NCBI GenBank assembly: GCA_963700475.1
Contig: CAVOXR010000015.1
Location: 248,001 to 312,000 of the forward strand
Length of the DNA stretch: 64,000 bases
Reading direction: 5' to 3'
Source of the DNA: Prado023 sp963700475
GTDB taxonomy: Bacteria > Actinomycetota > Actinomycetes > S36-B12 > CAIYMF01
How positions within the stretch are numbered: the stretch's first letter is position 1; each line of letters begins with the position of its first letter. The notes under the pieces are model-generated. The model did not search any database. It worked only from the letters and a program-made list of their open reading frames with translations, and had not been told where the DNA came from. The position numbers were made by a program, and so were the translations under genes. This document shows, one piece after another, positions 40,967 to 49,450 of the stretch.

Positions 40967-41567
40967 TCAGCCCGCAGGGACGTCGTGGCGCACGACGAGC
41001 CAGTCGCCCATGTCGCGGGTGACCGCGAACCCGGCGGCCTCGTACATGCGCAGTGGACCCTTGTAGAAGGCAGCCGCCCACGGCAGGCCGTCGGTGTCGG
41101 CATCCGGGCGAGCCGGGTAGCCCTCCACCCAGGGCGAACCCCATCGGCGGGCGGCGTCGAGCGCCCCCGTCAGCAGGGCGCTTGCCACGCCCTGCCCCCG
41201 ATGGTCGGGGTGGATCACGAAGCACATCACCACCGCCGGTTCGTCGGCCGGATCGACGCACGGCCTCGGCGAACTTGCGCAGGTTGGGGACCTGGCTGCG
41301 GGGCGCGACGTTGCACCAGCCGACCGGGGCGCCGTCGCGGTAGGCGAGCAGTCCGTGGGCTCGGCGAGATCGGATGCGTGCTGCTCGGTCTGCACGGTGC
41401 TGGGCGCCCTCCTCTTCCGGATCGAATGGCTGGCCCGCGGGGGCGTCGTAGAACGCGCAGTAGCACCCCGCCCAGTCGGGGAACTCGCGGAAGGCGGCAT
41501 CGAACAGGGCGAGGTAGTCATCGACGTGCTCGGGTCCGAGTTCGACGACCTCGAGGTCAGCAGCCAT
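40967..41567 (-). CDS. GNAT-family N-acetyltransferase (one frame break near 41260)
   Basis: About 199 residues after removing one base near 41260. The N-terminal part reads LEVVELGPEHVDDYLALFDAAF, then LLAYRDGAPVGWCNVAP. After the break comes VVMCFVIHPDHRGQGVASALL, which contains the acetyl-CoA pyrophosphate loop (R/QxxGxG/A type), and then the MYEAAGFAVTRDMGDWLVV tail typical of the fold. The acceptor substrate cannot be told. ATG at 41567 is chosen because the beta-1 strand follows at once; ribosome site weak. Pieces are 41567-~41260 and ~41260-40967. Confidence 0.82.
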
Positions 41568-41759
41568 GTGCGCCGACGATAGTGGGCCGCCGAGCCGTGT
41601 TGCGTGCTGCAGCCCGCGTTCCCCCGGGTCCGCACCCACGGCGCGGGCGAGGGCGAGGGCCACTCCAACGGAGTGGAGTGGACCCAGGCCGATGACCCAG
41701 ACCGGATCACCGCCGCCGCCGGTCTGTGCGTGTCGTCGGAGGAGCCGCTCGACCGTGCG

Positions 41760-42026
41760 CTACCGCTCGATGTAGGCCGCGAGGGGCGGGATGACACCGT
41801 GACTCTGGGCCTGGGCCGCGACCTCAGGCGGCATCGACGTCATCATGGCTTGGGCGCCCTCGAGATCGTCGATCTCCGCTGTCACCGCGACCTGGTTGCT
41901 GCCGTCCACGGCGACGTAATCCCGGACATCCGAACCGAACTGCGAGAAGGCAGCGGCTCGCTCGTCCTTACCTCTGAGCCAACGCTCGACCTCGACCACG
42001 CTATGGGTAATGACCATTCTTGGCAT
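41760..42026 (-). CDS. Small soluble protein of unknown function, 88 residues
   Basis: The sequence starts MPRMVITHSVVEVERWLRGK and contains VAVDGSNQVAVTAEIDDLEG and a helical C-terminus ending LAAYIER. The strand-helix-strand order and size suggest a ferredoxin-like or dimeric alpha-beta barrel fold, but I cannot place it in a named family. ATG at 42026 is preceded by AAGGATG, a usable ribosome site. The codons end mostly in G or C as in the true genes around it. Confidence 0.65.
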   Translation of the reverse strand: MPRMVITHSVVEVERWLRGKDERAAAFSQFGSDVRDYVAVDGSNQVAVTAEIDDLEGAQAMMTSMPPEVAAQAQSHGVIPPLAAYIER

Positions 42027-42320
42027 GAGTCATCCTTTCGAGAGCTCCGTGCGGCAACCCTGCCCCCGCGAACTGGGGACGGATTGGTGAGCCTTACCTA
42101 ATTTCCTCCCCATCTTGATGGCCGTCAAGACTTGGGGCTCGTCTGTATCGGCGGCCTTCAACGCAACCCATGACGGTCCACGAACTCGTCGAGTTCGCCC
42201 GCCGGCTGGGCCCACCGCACTGGCAGACTGCTCGGAATCGTCCTGGGCGTCGTCCTGTGGATGCGTTCGACCCCGCCGAGGGGGTTGCCAGTCCGGCGCC
42301 TGGGGCCTTGTGGGCTCTGC
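42027..42320. other. Gap upstream of the 88-residue gene
   Basis: This 294-bp stretch should contain the promoter of the small gene ending at 41760. It is slightly less GC-rich near 42080-42130 (runs such as CTTACCTAATTTCC), which may mark the promoter. A 55-codon plus-strand frame from 42170 has no ribosome site and overlaps the next gene. Confidence 0.4.
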
Positions 42321-43007
42321 TCAGGTGTCGATGAAGACCCGTCCCATCGCGAAGATGCCTTGTTGGGGGATCCAGAAGTCTCCGAGGCGGGCCTGCACAG
42401 GCAACGGCGCTGGTGGGCCGACGTCCTGGCCGTTGATCCTCGCGCTGGTTTCGACGACCCGCCAGATCTGCTGTGGGTTGGCGTCGAACGACAGCCCGTT
42501 GGCGGTCAGTCCGGTCATGCTGACCTTCCCCACGCCCAACGTCGACGATGCGACAGAACCCATCACGTTGAGCATTGCCGAGGACCGCCAGGCGGGCAGC
42601 GGGAGAAGTCGGCCGACGGTGCTCATGACATGAGTCATCGGCGAGGAGTCCAGCGTGAGTGTCCAGTCGACGAGTTGCGGCGAAACGACGTGCAGGACAT
42701 TCGGCGCGTCCCATGCGACATCGATGTCGACGATGGTGGACTCCTGCACGCCGTGGCCGAACCAGCGTGAACAGGCGAACTGCGGCTGGGCCGACTCGTA
42801 GAAGTGCCAGTTGCCGTCGGAGTCGCGATGCCATATCGAGGTGAACTGGTCGCCGACCGACGATGCGGTCCACCGGCGCAGCCCGAGCACCTGGCCGGAT
42901 GCGAACGGCTGTCCCATGACACCGTAACCGGAGACGCGTTCCTCAGTGCCCGGCGGGAGTCGAGGGTGCCGCTCGGACTCCAGAGCACAATCGCGTGGAG
43001 ACTTCAC
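42321..43007 (-). CDS. Uncharacterised protein, about 228 residues
   Basis: No family recognised. The protein is rich in Trp, Ser and Val with alternating strand-like segments (RRWTASSVGDQFTSIWHRD, GNWHFYESAQPQFACSRWFG, VDIDVAWDAPNVLHVVSP) and no signal peptide or long membrane span. The pattern would suit a beta-barrel or lipocalin-like binding protein, but that is only a guess. GTG at 43007 is proposed as start because the ATG at 43037 would add an Arg-rich stretch. It lies between a small unknown gene and glnA1, all on the minus strand, with a strong hairpin between it and glnA1. Confidence 0.65.
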   Translation of the reverse strand: MKSPRDCALESERHPRLPPGTEERVSGYGVMGQPFASGQVLGLRRWTASSVGDQFTSIWHRDSDGNWHFYESAQPQFACSRWFGHGVQESTIVDIDVAWDAPNVLHVVSPQLVDWTLTLDSSPMTHVMSTVGRLLPLPAWRSSAMLNVMGSVASSTLGVGKVSMTGLTANGLSFDANPQQIWRVVETSARINGQDVGPPAPLPVQARLGDFWIPQQGIFAMGRVFIDT

Positions 43008-43171
43008 GACCGCAACGTAGCGTCTTCGACAGGACACCGGCCAGATGCAGCCGATGGGTCACAGCACGATTCTGGTGCTGGGCGGTCGCGGTGTAGCGGC
43101 CGTAGCGACGGTTCCGGAGGTGGTCAGCGGCGACGCGTCGGGGCGGGCACCCGGCTGCTTCGCTGGACGCC

Positions 43172-43209
43172 GTTGGGGGCCCCATCCAGGTGCGGATGGA
43201 GCCCCCAAC
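43172..43209 (-). terminator. Long hairpin downstream of glnA1
   Basis: A 16-bp stem (43172-43187 with 43194-43209, one mismatch) encloses a six-base loop. The outer part pairs GTTGGGGGC with GCCCCCAAC. It lies 90 bases after the glnA1 stop on the minus strand and is the likely glnA1 terminator, shielding the unknown gene that follows. No U-tract is present. Confidence 0.65.
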
Positions 43210-43298
43210 GTGGGTGCTGACTTCAAGCGTTTTGGACTACCGTTGGACTACGCCGGAATCCGTGCACGCATCGTCGCAGGTCAGAGGCCAGTTTCCGA

Positions 43299-44733
43299 TC
43301 AGATGTCGTAGTACAGCTCGAACTCGTGCGGGTGCGGGCGCAGGCGGATCGGATCCACCTCGTTGGCCCGCTTGTAGGCGATCCAGGTCTCGATCAGATC
43401 GTCGGTGAACACGCCACCCTCGGTGAGGTACGCGTGGTCAGCCTCGAGCGCGTCGAGCACCTCGGGCAGCGAGCCCGGGGACCTGCGGGATGTCCGCAGC
43501 CTCGTCCGGGGGCAGCTCGTAGAGGTCCTTGTCGACTGGCTCACGCGGCTCGATCTTGTTCTTGATCCCATCGAGGCCGGCCATGAGCATGGCCGAGAAC
43601 GCCAGGTACGGGTTGCTCGACGGGTCGGGCACGCGGAACTCGATGCGCTTGGCCTTGGGGTTCGAGCCGGTGATCGGGATGCGGATGCACGCCGAGCGGT
43701 TGCGCTGGCTGTAGACCAGGTTGACCGGGGCCTCGTAGCCGGGGACCAGGCGGTGGTAGGAGTTCACCGTCGGGTTCGTGAACGCCAGCAGCGACGGGGC
43801 GTGCTTGAGCAGGCCGCCGATGTACCAGCGCGCAACGTCCGACAGGCCGCCGTAGCCGGCCTCGTCGTAGAACAGCGGCTTGCCGTCCTTCCACAGCGAC
43901 TGGTGCACGTGCATGCCCGAGCCGTTGTCGCCGAAGATCGGCTTGGGCATGAAGGTCACGGACTTGCCGGCCTCCCAGCCCACGCCCTTGATGACGTACT
44001 TGAACTTCATGACGTCGTCAGCGGCCTTGGCCAGCGAGTCGAAGCGGTAGTTGATCTCCGCCTGGCCGGCGGTGCCGACCTCGTGGTGGGCGCGCTCGAC
44101 GGTGAGGCCGACCTGGGCGAGCATGAGGCTCATCTGGTCGCGCAGGTCGGCGAAGTGGTCGACCGGCGGGACGGGGAAGTAGCCGCCCTTGTAGGGGGTC
44201 TTGTACCCGCGGTTGGGGGTGCCGTCCTCCTCGTACTCCGTGCCGGAGTTCCACTTGCCCTCGACGGAGTCGATGAAGTAGTAGCCGGCGTTCTGCTTGG
44301 TCTCGAAGCGCACCGAGTCGAAGATGTAGAACTCGGCCTCGGGGGCGAAGAACGCGGTGTCGGCGATCCCAGTCGACTGCAGGTAGGCCTCAGCCTTCAT
44401 CGCGATGTTGCGCGGGTCGCGGCTGTAGGGCTCGTCGGTGAACGGGTCCCGGATCGACATGTTGATGATCAGGGTCTTCTCCACCCGGAAGGGGTCGAGG
44501 TAGGCGCTGCCGAGATCGGGGATGAGCTTCATGTCCGACTCGTGGATGGCCTGGAAGCCGCGGATCGAGGATCCGTCGAACATCTGGCCCTCGGTGAAGA
44601 ACTCCTCCGGGAGTCCCTCGGCGGGCACGTTGAAGTGCTGCATGACGCCGGGCAGGTCGCAGAAGCGGACATCGACGAACTTGACGTCCTCCTTCTTGAT
44701 GAACTTGAGGACTTCGTCCGCGGTGCTGAACAA
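43299..44733 (-). CDS. glnA: Glutamine synthetase type I (GlnA1), one frame break near 43470
   Basis: Main ammonia-assimilating enzyme, making glutamine from glutamate, ammonia and ATP as a cytosolic dodecamer. Removing one G near 43470 (run CCCCGGG) joins ...DIPQVPG to SLPEVLDALEADHAYL and gives 477 residues, the normal length of actinobacterial GlnA1. Seen motifs: FDGSSIRGFQ, the ATP-site GDNGSGMHVHQSLW, and SNPYLAFSAMLMAG. The adenylylation site KDLYELPPDE (Tyr405) is intact and would be modified by GlnE (2211-5156). The start is TTG at 44733 with AGGAGG five bases upstream. A GlnR-box array lies about 100-140 bases upstream. Without repair the frame ends at about 43438 and loses the C-terminal helices. 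Confidence 0.96.
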
Positions 44734-44834
44734 ACCAACCTCCTGGTTGCAGGGGCGCGTGGCGCGACCCAGGTGTGGGTCCGGGATTGGCAGCCCCGTG
44801 GCTGCCGGTGCGCTCTGGACGCTATGGGGGCTCG

Positions 44835-44872
44835 ATTTCCCGTCCGTGTCCCTATTGTTTCCTGCCGGTTAC
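44835..44872 (-). promoter_or_regulatory. GlnR-box array upstream of glnA1 (four half-sites, 6-bp spacing)
   Basis: On the minus strand, reading 44872 to 44835: GTAAC, six bases, GAAAC, six bases, GACAC, six bases, GAAAT. This is the a1-b1-a2-b2 layout of the actinobacterial GlnR operator (gTnAC-n6-GaAAc repeated every 11 bases). The first pair fits the consensus fully and the second pair has one or two deviations. It lies 102-139 bases upstream of the glnA1 TTG start, where GlnR activates glnA in Streptomyces and mycobacteria. It overlaps nothing else. GlnR itself is not encoded in this window. Confidence 0.7.
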
Positions 44873-44915
44873 GCGTGCCCGCCGGCGGGTCCCGCCTTGC
44901 GACGCAGTGCGCCAA

Positions 44916-45359
44916 TCAGGCCCGGACGACGACGCTGTCGACGGCCCGGTCGTGCAGACCGCGCCCGTCAGCGTCCCAGATCAGCGGGGGGAGCACGATG
45001 CAGATCAGGACGGTGCGCAGCAGGGCGGAGATCAGGCCCAGACGGCGGGTGCGCCCGACGACGCGGACGCCGACGATCCTCTGCCCGAACGACGAACCCC
45101 ACAGCCATGTGAGGAGCGTGACCTCGAGGGCGAAGATGCCCAGGGTCGCGAACGACTCCAGCGTGGACTCGGGCGTGCCCACGAGCGCACGCGAGATGAT
45201 CATGGCGGCGAACCAGTCGATGAACAGGGCCACGACCCGCCGTCCCAGCGTGGCCATCGAGCCGGGGCCGGACTCCGGAAGGCCCAGCCGCTGCCCGCGG
45301 TAGGCGAGGTCCTCAGGGAGCGGCCCGCCGTGGGTCGAGTCGATCTCGGCGCGGTCCAC
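44916..45359 (-). CDS. RDD-family membrane protein
   Basis: A 147-residue protein with three hydrophobic stretches. The family name residues appear around MATLGRRVVALFIDWFAAMI (Arg, Asp in the first span) and the GQRIVGVRVV loop before the last span. RDD proteins are small inner-membrane proteins; some have been linked to ion exchange, most are uncharacterised. It sits between glnA1 and the DUF4191 gene as in other actinobacteria (Rv2219A position), three bases after the DUF4191 stop. Start ATG at 45359. Confidence 0.9.
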   Translation of the reverse strand: MDRAEIDSTHGGPLPEDLAYRGQRLGLPESGPGSMATLGRRVVALFIDWFAAMIISRALVGTPESTLESFATLGIFALEVTLLTWLWGSSFGQRIVGVRVVGRTRRLGLISALLRTVLICIVLPPLIWDADGRGLHDRAVDSVVVRA

Positions 45360-45362
45360 GGA

Positions 45363-46034
45363 TCAGCGCAGCTTGCCGCCGCGGGGGACCCGCCCGCTCT
45401 TGGGCATGGGGCCCTTCGGGATCGGCACCGGCGTGCTGGCCAGCGCGTCGAGGCGCTTCCGCAGCGTCGTGACCTCCCCCGGTGCGAGCACCTTGGGCAT
45501 CTTGCGCAGGTGCTTGTCGAGCTTGGCGATCGCGACCTGGCCCTCCTCGGGGCCGATCGTGATCTCGGTGATCGGGGCCTCCGAGACGAACCGCGCGGTG
45601 CGCTTGCGCTCGGTGGCCATCAGCCCGGGCAGGGCGGGGCTCGTGCCCTCGCCGATCAGGACGATCCCGGGTCGGCCGATGGCCCGGTGGACGATGTCCT
45701 GCTGCTTGTTCGCCGCCACTGCCGGAGTGATTCCCCAGCCGGCCTTGGCCATGTTCTGCACGACCGCCACCGCGGCGCCGGGCTGGCCCTCGATCGACTT
45801 GTAGGCCGAGCGCATCGCGCGGCGGCTGAACACGATCGACAGGATGACGATGGTGGTCGCGGAGCCGACGATGGACCACGTCCACGGGTTGCCGAACGCG
45901 GCGATCATGCCCACTGTGAACGCGATCCCCAGCAGCACGATGCCCAGCAGGATCCAGCCCAGCTTGGGGTCGTTCTCCTTGGCCATCCGGTAGTTGTCCC
46001 GGATCACGCGCGTGCGATCGCCCATCTTCGACAT
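45363..46034 (-). CDS. DUF4191 membrane protein
   Basis: A 223-residue protein with two adjacent membrane spans at about 27-47 and 50-70 (LGWILLGIVLLGIAF; WTWSIVGSATTIVILSIVF), then a cytosolic region and a basic C-terminal tail (SGRVPRGGKLR). Sequence and position next to lipA match the conserved actinobacterial DUF4191 family (Rv2219 position), of unknown function. The upstream lipA ends 10 bases before its start, so it is probably in the lipB-lipA transcript. Start ATG at 46034. Confidence 0.9.
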   Translation of the reverse strand: MSKMGDRTRVIRDNYRMAKENDPKLGWILLGIVLLGIAFTVGMIAAFGNPWTWSIVGSATTIVILSIVFSRRAMRSAYKSIEGQPGAAVAVVQNMAKAGWGITPAVAANKQQDIVHRAIGRPGIVLIGEGTSPALPGLMATERKRTARFVSEAPITEITIGPEEGQVAIAKLDKHLRKMPKVLAPGEVTTLRKRLDALASTPVPIPKGPMPKSGRVPRGGKLR

Positions 46035-46044
46035 GGGCGAGATT

Positions 46045-46971
46045 CTACCCGGCGGTGCGTGCGGCCATGGCCTGCGCGTGCAGCCGCCCGGCGCGGTAGG
46101 ACGAACGGACCAGAGGCCCGCTCATCACCCCCAGGAAGCCCAGCTCGCGGGCGACCTCGGCCAGGGCGACGAACTCCTCCGGCCGGACCCAACGCTCCAC
46201 GGGGTGGTGGCGTGGGGTGGGGCGCAGGTACTGCGTGATGGTGATCAGGTCGCATCCGGCGGCACGCAGGTCGGCCAGCGCCTCGTGGACCTCGGGGATC
46301 TCCTCGCCCATGCCCAGGATGAGGTTGGACTTGGTGACCAGACCAGCGGTGCGCGCCTGGGTGATCACATCCAGGGAGCGCTCGTACCGGAACGCCGGGC
46401 GGATCCGCTTGAAGATCCGGGGGACGGTCTCGAGGTTGTGGGCGAGCACCTCGGGGGAGGCGGCGAAGACCTCGGCCAGCAGTTCGGGGTTGGCCGAGAA
46501 GTCCGGGATCAGGACCTCGACCCCGCAGCCGGGGTTGCGCTCGTGGATGGCACGGACGGTCTCGGCGTACAGCCAGGCACCCTCGTCGGGCAGGTCGTCG
46601 CGGGCGACGCCGGTCACGGTGGCATAACGCAGGCCCATCGTCGCCACCGACTCCGCGACGCGCCGAGGCTCGTCGCGGTCCAGCGGTTCGGGCTTGCCGG
46701 TGTCGATCTGGCAGAAGTCGCAGCGTCGTGTGCACTGGGCGCCGCCGATGAGGAACGTCGCCTCGCGGTCCTCCCAGCACTCGTAGATGTTGGGGCAGGC
46801 CGCCTCCTGGCACACCGTGTGCAGCCCGGCTCCGGCCACGCGCTCGCGCATCGCCATGAACTCCGGGCCGGTTCGCGCTCGGGTCTTGATCCATTCGGGC
46901 TTGCGCTCGATGGGGACCTCGGTGTTGCGCGCCTCGATGCGCAGCAGCCGTCGGCCGTCAGGTGCAGTCAC
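46045..46971 (-). CDS. lipA: Lipoyl synthase
   Basis: A 308-residue radical-SAM enzyme that inserts two sulfurs into protein-bound octanoyl groups, completing lipoyl groups on E2 and H proteins. The auxiliary cluster cysteines are Cys54, Cys59 and Cys65 (TVCQEAACPNIYECW), and the radical-SAM CxxxCxxC is Cys80, Cys84, Cys87 (CTRRCDFCQI). The EVLIPDFSANPELL and SNLILGMGEEIPEV blocks are also typical. GTG start at 46971. It lies 42 bases after lipB; its likely substrate protein SucB is encoded upstream in the same block. Confidence 0.97.
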   Translation of the reverse strand: MTAPDGRRLLRIEARNTEVPIERKPEWIKTRARTGPEFMAMRERVAGAGLHTVCQEAACPNIYECWEDREATFLIGGAQCTRRCDFCQIDTGKPEPLDRDEPRRVAESVATMGLRYATVTGVARDDLPDEGAWLYAETVRAIHERNPGCGVEVLIPDFSANPELLAEVFAASPEVLAHNLETVPRIFKRIRPAFRYERSLDVITQARTAGLVTKSNLILGMGEEIPEVHEALADLRAAGCDLITITQYLRPTPRHHPVERWVRPEEFVALAEVARELGFLGVMSGPLVRSSYRAGRLHAQAMAARTAG

Positions 46972-47013
46972 AGTCCCAGAGCCTACGCGCCGCGCTCGGC
47001 TGGCGCAGTGGTC

Positions 47014-47640
47014 TCAGGCTCCGAGGAGCTGCTCGGCGCGATCCTCGACCAGGGGGCGCACCTCGGCGACCGTGACGTCCCGCCCGAGCTCGGCCGACAG
47101 CGAGGTGACGGTTGCGTCGCGGATGCCGCACGGGACGATGCGGTCGTACCAGCTCAGGTCCGGGTCGCAGTTCAGGGCGAATCCGTGCATGGTCACGCCC
47201 CGGGAGACGCGCACCCCGATCGCGGCGACCTTGCGCTCCTGGCCTCGGTCATCGGCCGGCAGCCACACCCCGGACCGGCCCTCGACCCGGCCCGCCGAGA
47301 CGCCGAGCACTGCGCACACGTCGATCAGCATCCCCTCCATCCGACGCACATGCGCCACCACGTCGATCGGATCGGGCAGCCGGACGATCGGGTAGCCCAC
47401 GAGCTGCCCGGGGCCATGCCACGTGATCTTGCCGCCGCGGTCGACGTCGATGACCGGGGTGCCGTCGAACGGGCGGTCCAAGGGCTCGGTGCGTCGACCC
47501 GCGGTGTAGACCGGCGGGTGCTCGAGCAGCCAGAGGAGGTCCGGGGCACCGTCAACGACCTCGGCGTGCCAGGCGCGCTGCTGGTCCCAGGCCTCCTGGT
47601 AGTCCACCGGCTCGTCGCTGTCGATCACCCGGAGTGTCAC
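47014..47640 (-). CDS. lipB: Octanoyl-[ACP]:protein N-octanoyltransferase
   Basis: A 208-residue LipB, moving octanoyl from ACP to the lipoyl-domain lysines of E2 and H proteins. The RGGKITWHGPGQLVGYP motif is at residues 68-84, and the catalytic pair is Lys137 (ERKVAAIGV) and Cys171 (VPCGIRDATVTSL). The GTG at 47640 is chosen because the family begins at about VTLRVIDSD; the frame extends upstream to 47829 but that part is low-complexity. It is followed by lipA, so the pair forms a lipoylation unit. The roughly 300 bases upstream to 47938 contain no gene I can support. Confidence 0.95.
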   Translation of the reverse strand: MTLRVIDSDEPVDYQEAWDQQRAWHAEVVDGAPDLLWLLEHPPVYTAGRRTEPLDRPFDGTPVIDVDRGGKITWHGPGQLVGYPIVRLPDPIDVVAHVRRMEGMLIDVCAVLGVSAGRVEGRSGVWLPADDRGQERKVAAIGVRVSRGVTMHGFALNCDPDLSWYDRIVPCGIRDATVTSLSAELGRDVTVAEVRPLVEDRAEQLLGA

Positions 47641-47938
47641 GTGCCCACGGTAGTCCGAGGCGCTCGCAGGCGCGGCCTGTGGATGAGCGATTGCCTGGAC
47701 GGCCACCTCGGGGGAGGGTGCAGGCGTGGACGGGGGCGTGCCGGGATCGGCCGAGTGGCGCAGCAGCATTCCCGGGGTCTCGCAGCGGGTGGGGGCTCCG
47801 GCGACCCTGGGGCTGGTGGCATGGGGCACTGGGCCAGGGCGAGCTCAGGGCGGGGTGCTGGACGGGGCGCTCGATGGAGGGGTTGGAGGCTCGCCGGGAG
47901 AGGGGTGGCGCGGACCCGACCGTGCTGGGAGGGCACGT

Positions 47939-48556
47939 GTGTTGCGAGGTCTGCCGTGGCGTGTCCTCGCGCTGGCGGCGCTCGCTCTCGTGGCGGTCCT
48001 CGGCGTCGCGAGGGTCGCGGGAGCCGATGCAGGCGGGCCAGCGCCAGTGGCCGGGGAGTCCTGGGATCCAGTGGCCACGGCGGAGACATCAGCCCCAGCA
48101 CAGCCGGATCCCGGGAATGCCCCCACCTCCGAGCCCCCGGACTGGTGGCAGGTGTTCGCCGAGCTCGACCGACGCCGCGCCCGGGCCCTGACGGCCCTGG
48201 ATCCCGAGCTGCTCGCGGACTACGCGCAATCGGGTTCGCCCGCCTGGTCGGCGGACGCCGCGCTGGTGTCCGACCTCCGGGAGCGGGGGCTGCGCCCGCA
48301 GGGCCTGACGTCCCGGGTGCTGGCTGTGGAACGCTCCGAGAGACAGGGTGAGCGGGCGAAGGTCCAGGTCGTCGACCAGCGCTCGGCGTACAGCCTCGTC
48401 GACGCCCAGGGGTCGGTCGTCGAGCTCGTGCCGCAGGCGGGCCTCACGCGGTGGTGGGTCACGTTGAGCCGGGAGGCCGGGGACGACCTGGGGTGGCGGG
48501 TCGCCGATGTCGCAGCCGTGAGGGACGGCGAGGGCTCGGGCGAAGCAGCGCCGTGA
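47939..48556 (+). CDS. Membrane-anchored or exported protein of unknown function
   Basis: With GTG at 47939 the product has 205 residues and begins VLRGLPWRVLALAALALVAV, a typical uncleaved anchor or signal peptide. It is followed by a Pro/Ala-rich linker and a soluble domain from about residue 65 (PDWWQVFAELDRRRARALTALDPELLADYA ... is the first helix pair). GGGAGGG lies five bases upstream of this GTG, which is why I prefer it to the in-frame GTG at 47726. It is the only plus-strand gene inside the lipA-sucB block and converges on the SDR gene. No family recognised. Confidence 0.65.
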   Translation: MLRGLPWRVLALAALALVAVLGVARVAGADAGGPAPVAGESWDPVATAETSAPAQPDPGNAPTSEPPDWWQVFAELDRRRARALTALDPELLADYAQSGSPAWSADAALVSDLRERGLRPQGLTSRVLAVERSERQGERAKVQVVDQRSAYSLVDAQGSVVELVPQAGLTRWWVTLSREAGDDLGWRVADVAAVRDGEGSGEAAP

Positions 48557-48559
48557 GCC

Positions 48560-49450
48560 TCAGCGTGTCGACCAGGCCCAGGCCAGCGCCTTATCGATCG
48601 TCGGGTCCTGGAACTCGAAGCCCGCCTCCAGGAGGCGTGTGGGGCGGACGCGCAGGCTCCCGGTGATCTCGGAGGAGAACTCCCCGAGCACGAGCTGAAG
48701 CGCCTTGGCCGGCACGGGGAACACCGTCGGCCGCCGCAGGAGCCGCCCCATCGCCTTGGTCATCTCGGCGTTGGTCACCGGGTTGGGGGCCGTCAGGTTG
48801 ACGCCACCGTCAAGGTTGTTGAGCAGGAACGTCAATGCTGAGACCTCGTCGCGCAGGGAGATGAACGACCACCATTGGCGTCCCGTCCCCAGCCTTCCGC
48901 CGACACCCATGCGGACGACCGGCCACAGCTTGCCCCAGGCTCCGCCCCGGCCGCTCACGACCAACCCGTTGCGGGCGTGGACGACGCGGATGCCGGCGGC
49001 CCGGGCCGGGTCGGCGGCGGCCTCCCACTGGACGCACACGTCGGCGAAGTAGCCGGCCCCCGCGGGGTCGGATTCGTCCACCGCCCGGTCGCCGGTGTCC
49101 CCGTAGTACCCGATCGCCGACGCGGAGACCAGGACTGACGGACGGCGCTCGAGGGACGCCATCGCCCTGGAGATCGTGCGGGTCCCCTGGACCCGTGAGT
49201 TCAGGATCAGCGCCTTGTACTCGGCATTCCAGCGGTGGTCACCGACCGCCTCGGCTGCCAGGTGGACCACGGCGTCCACGCCCTCGAGCCGGCCGAGATC
49301 CACCGTGCCCGCAACCGGGTCCCACGTGATCTCATCCCGCGCTGTCGAAGGTCGTCGGACCAACCGGTCGACCTCGTGGCCATGGGCGCGCAGGTGCGGG
49401 ACGAGCGCCCCACCGATCAGCCCCGAGGCGCCCGTCACGGCAATGCGCAT
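48560..49450 (-). CDS. TIGR01777-family NAD(P)-binding epimerase-like protein
   Basis: A 296-residue extended short-chain dehydrogenase. The nucleotide-binding GASGLIGG motif is at residues 7-14, and later features DAVVHLAAEAVGDHRW, SASAIGYYGDTG (active-site Tyr) and the C-terminal DUF1731-like FPVPAKALQLVLGEF fit the TIGR01777 group. Its substrate is unknown. Position after sucB matches Rv2216 of M. tuberculosis. The ATG at 49450 overlaps the sucB stop by one base (TGATG), so it is coupled to sucB. Confidence 0.92.
   Translation of the reverse strand: MRIAVTGASGLIGGALVPHLRAHGHEVDRLVRRPSTARDEITWDPVAGTVDLGRLEGVDAVVHLAAEAVGDHRWNAEYKALILNSRVQGTRTISRAMASLERRPSVLVSASAIGYYGDTGDRAVDESDPAGAGYFADVCVQWEAAADPARAAGIRVVHARNGLVVSGRGGAWGKLWPVVRMGVGGRLGTGRQWWSFISLRDEVSALTFLLNNLDGGVNLTAPNPVTNAEMTKAMGRLLRRPTVFPVPAKALQLVLGEFSSEITGSLRVRPTRLLEAGFEFQDPTIDKALAWAWSTR

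Noticed and set aside
42170..42337. A 55-codon plus-strand frame beginning MTVHELVEFARRLGPP
   Set aside because: No ribosome site, runs into the opposite-strand gene ending at 42321, and the second half is low in complexity.
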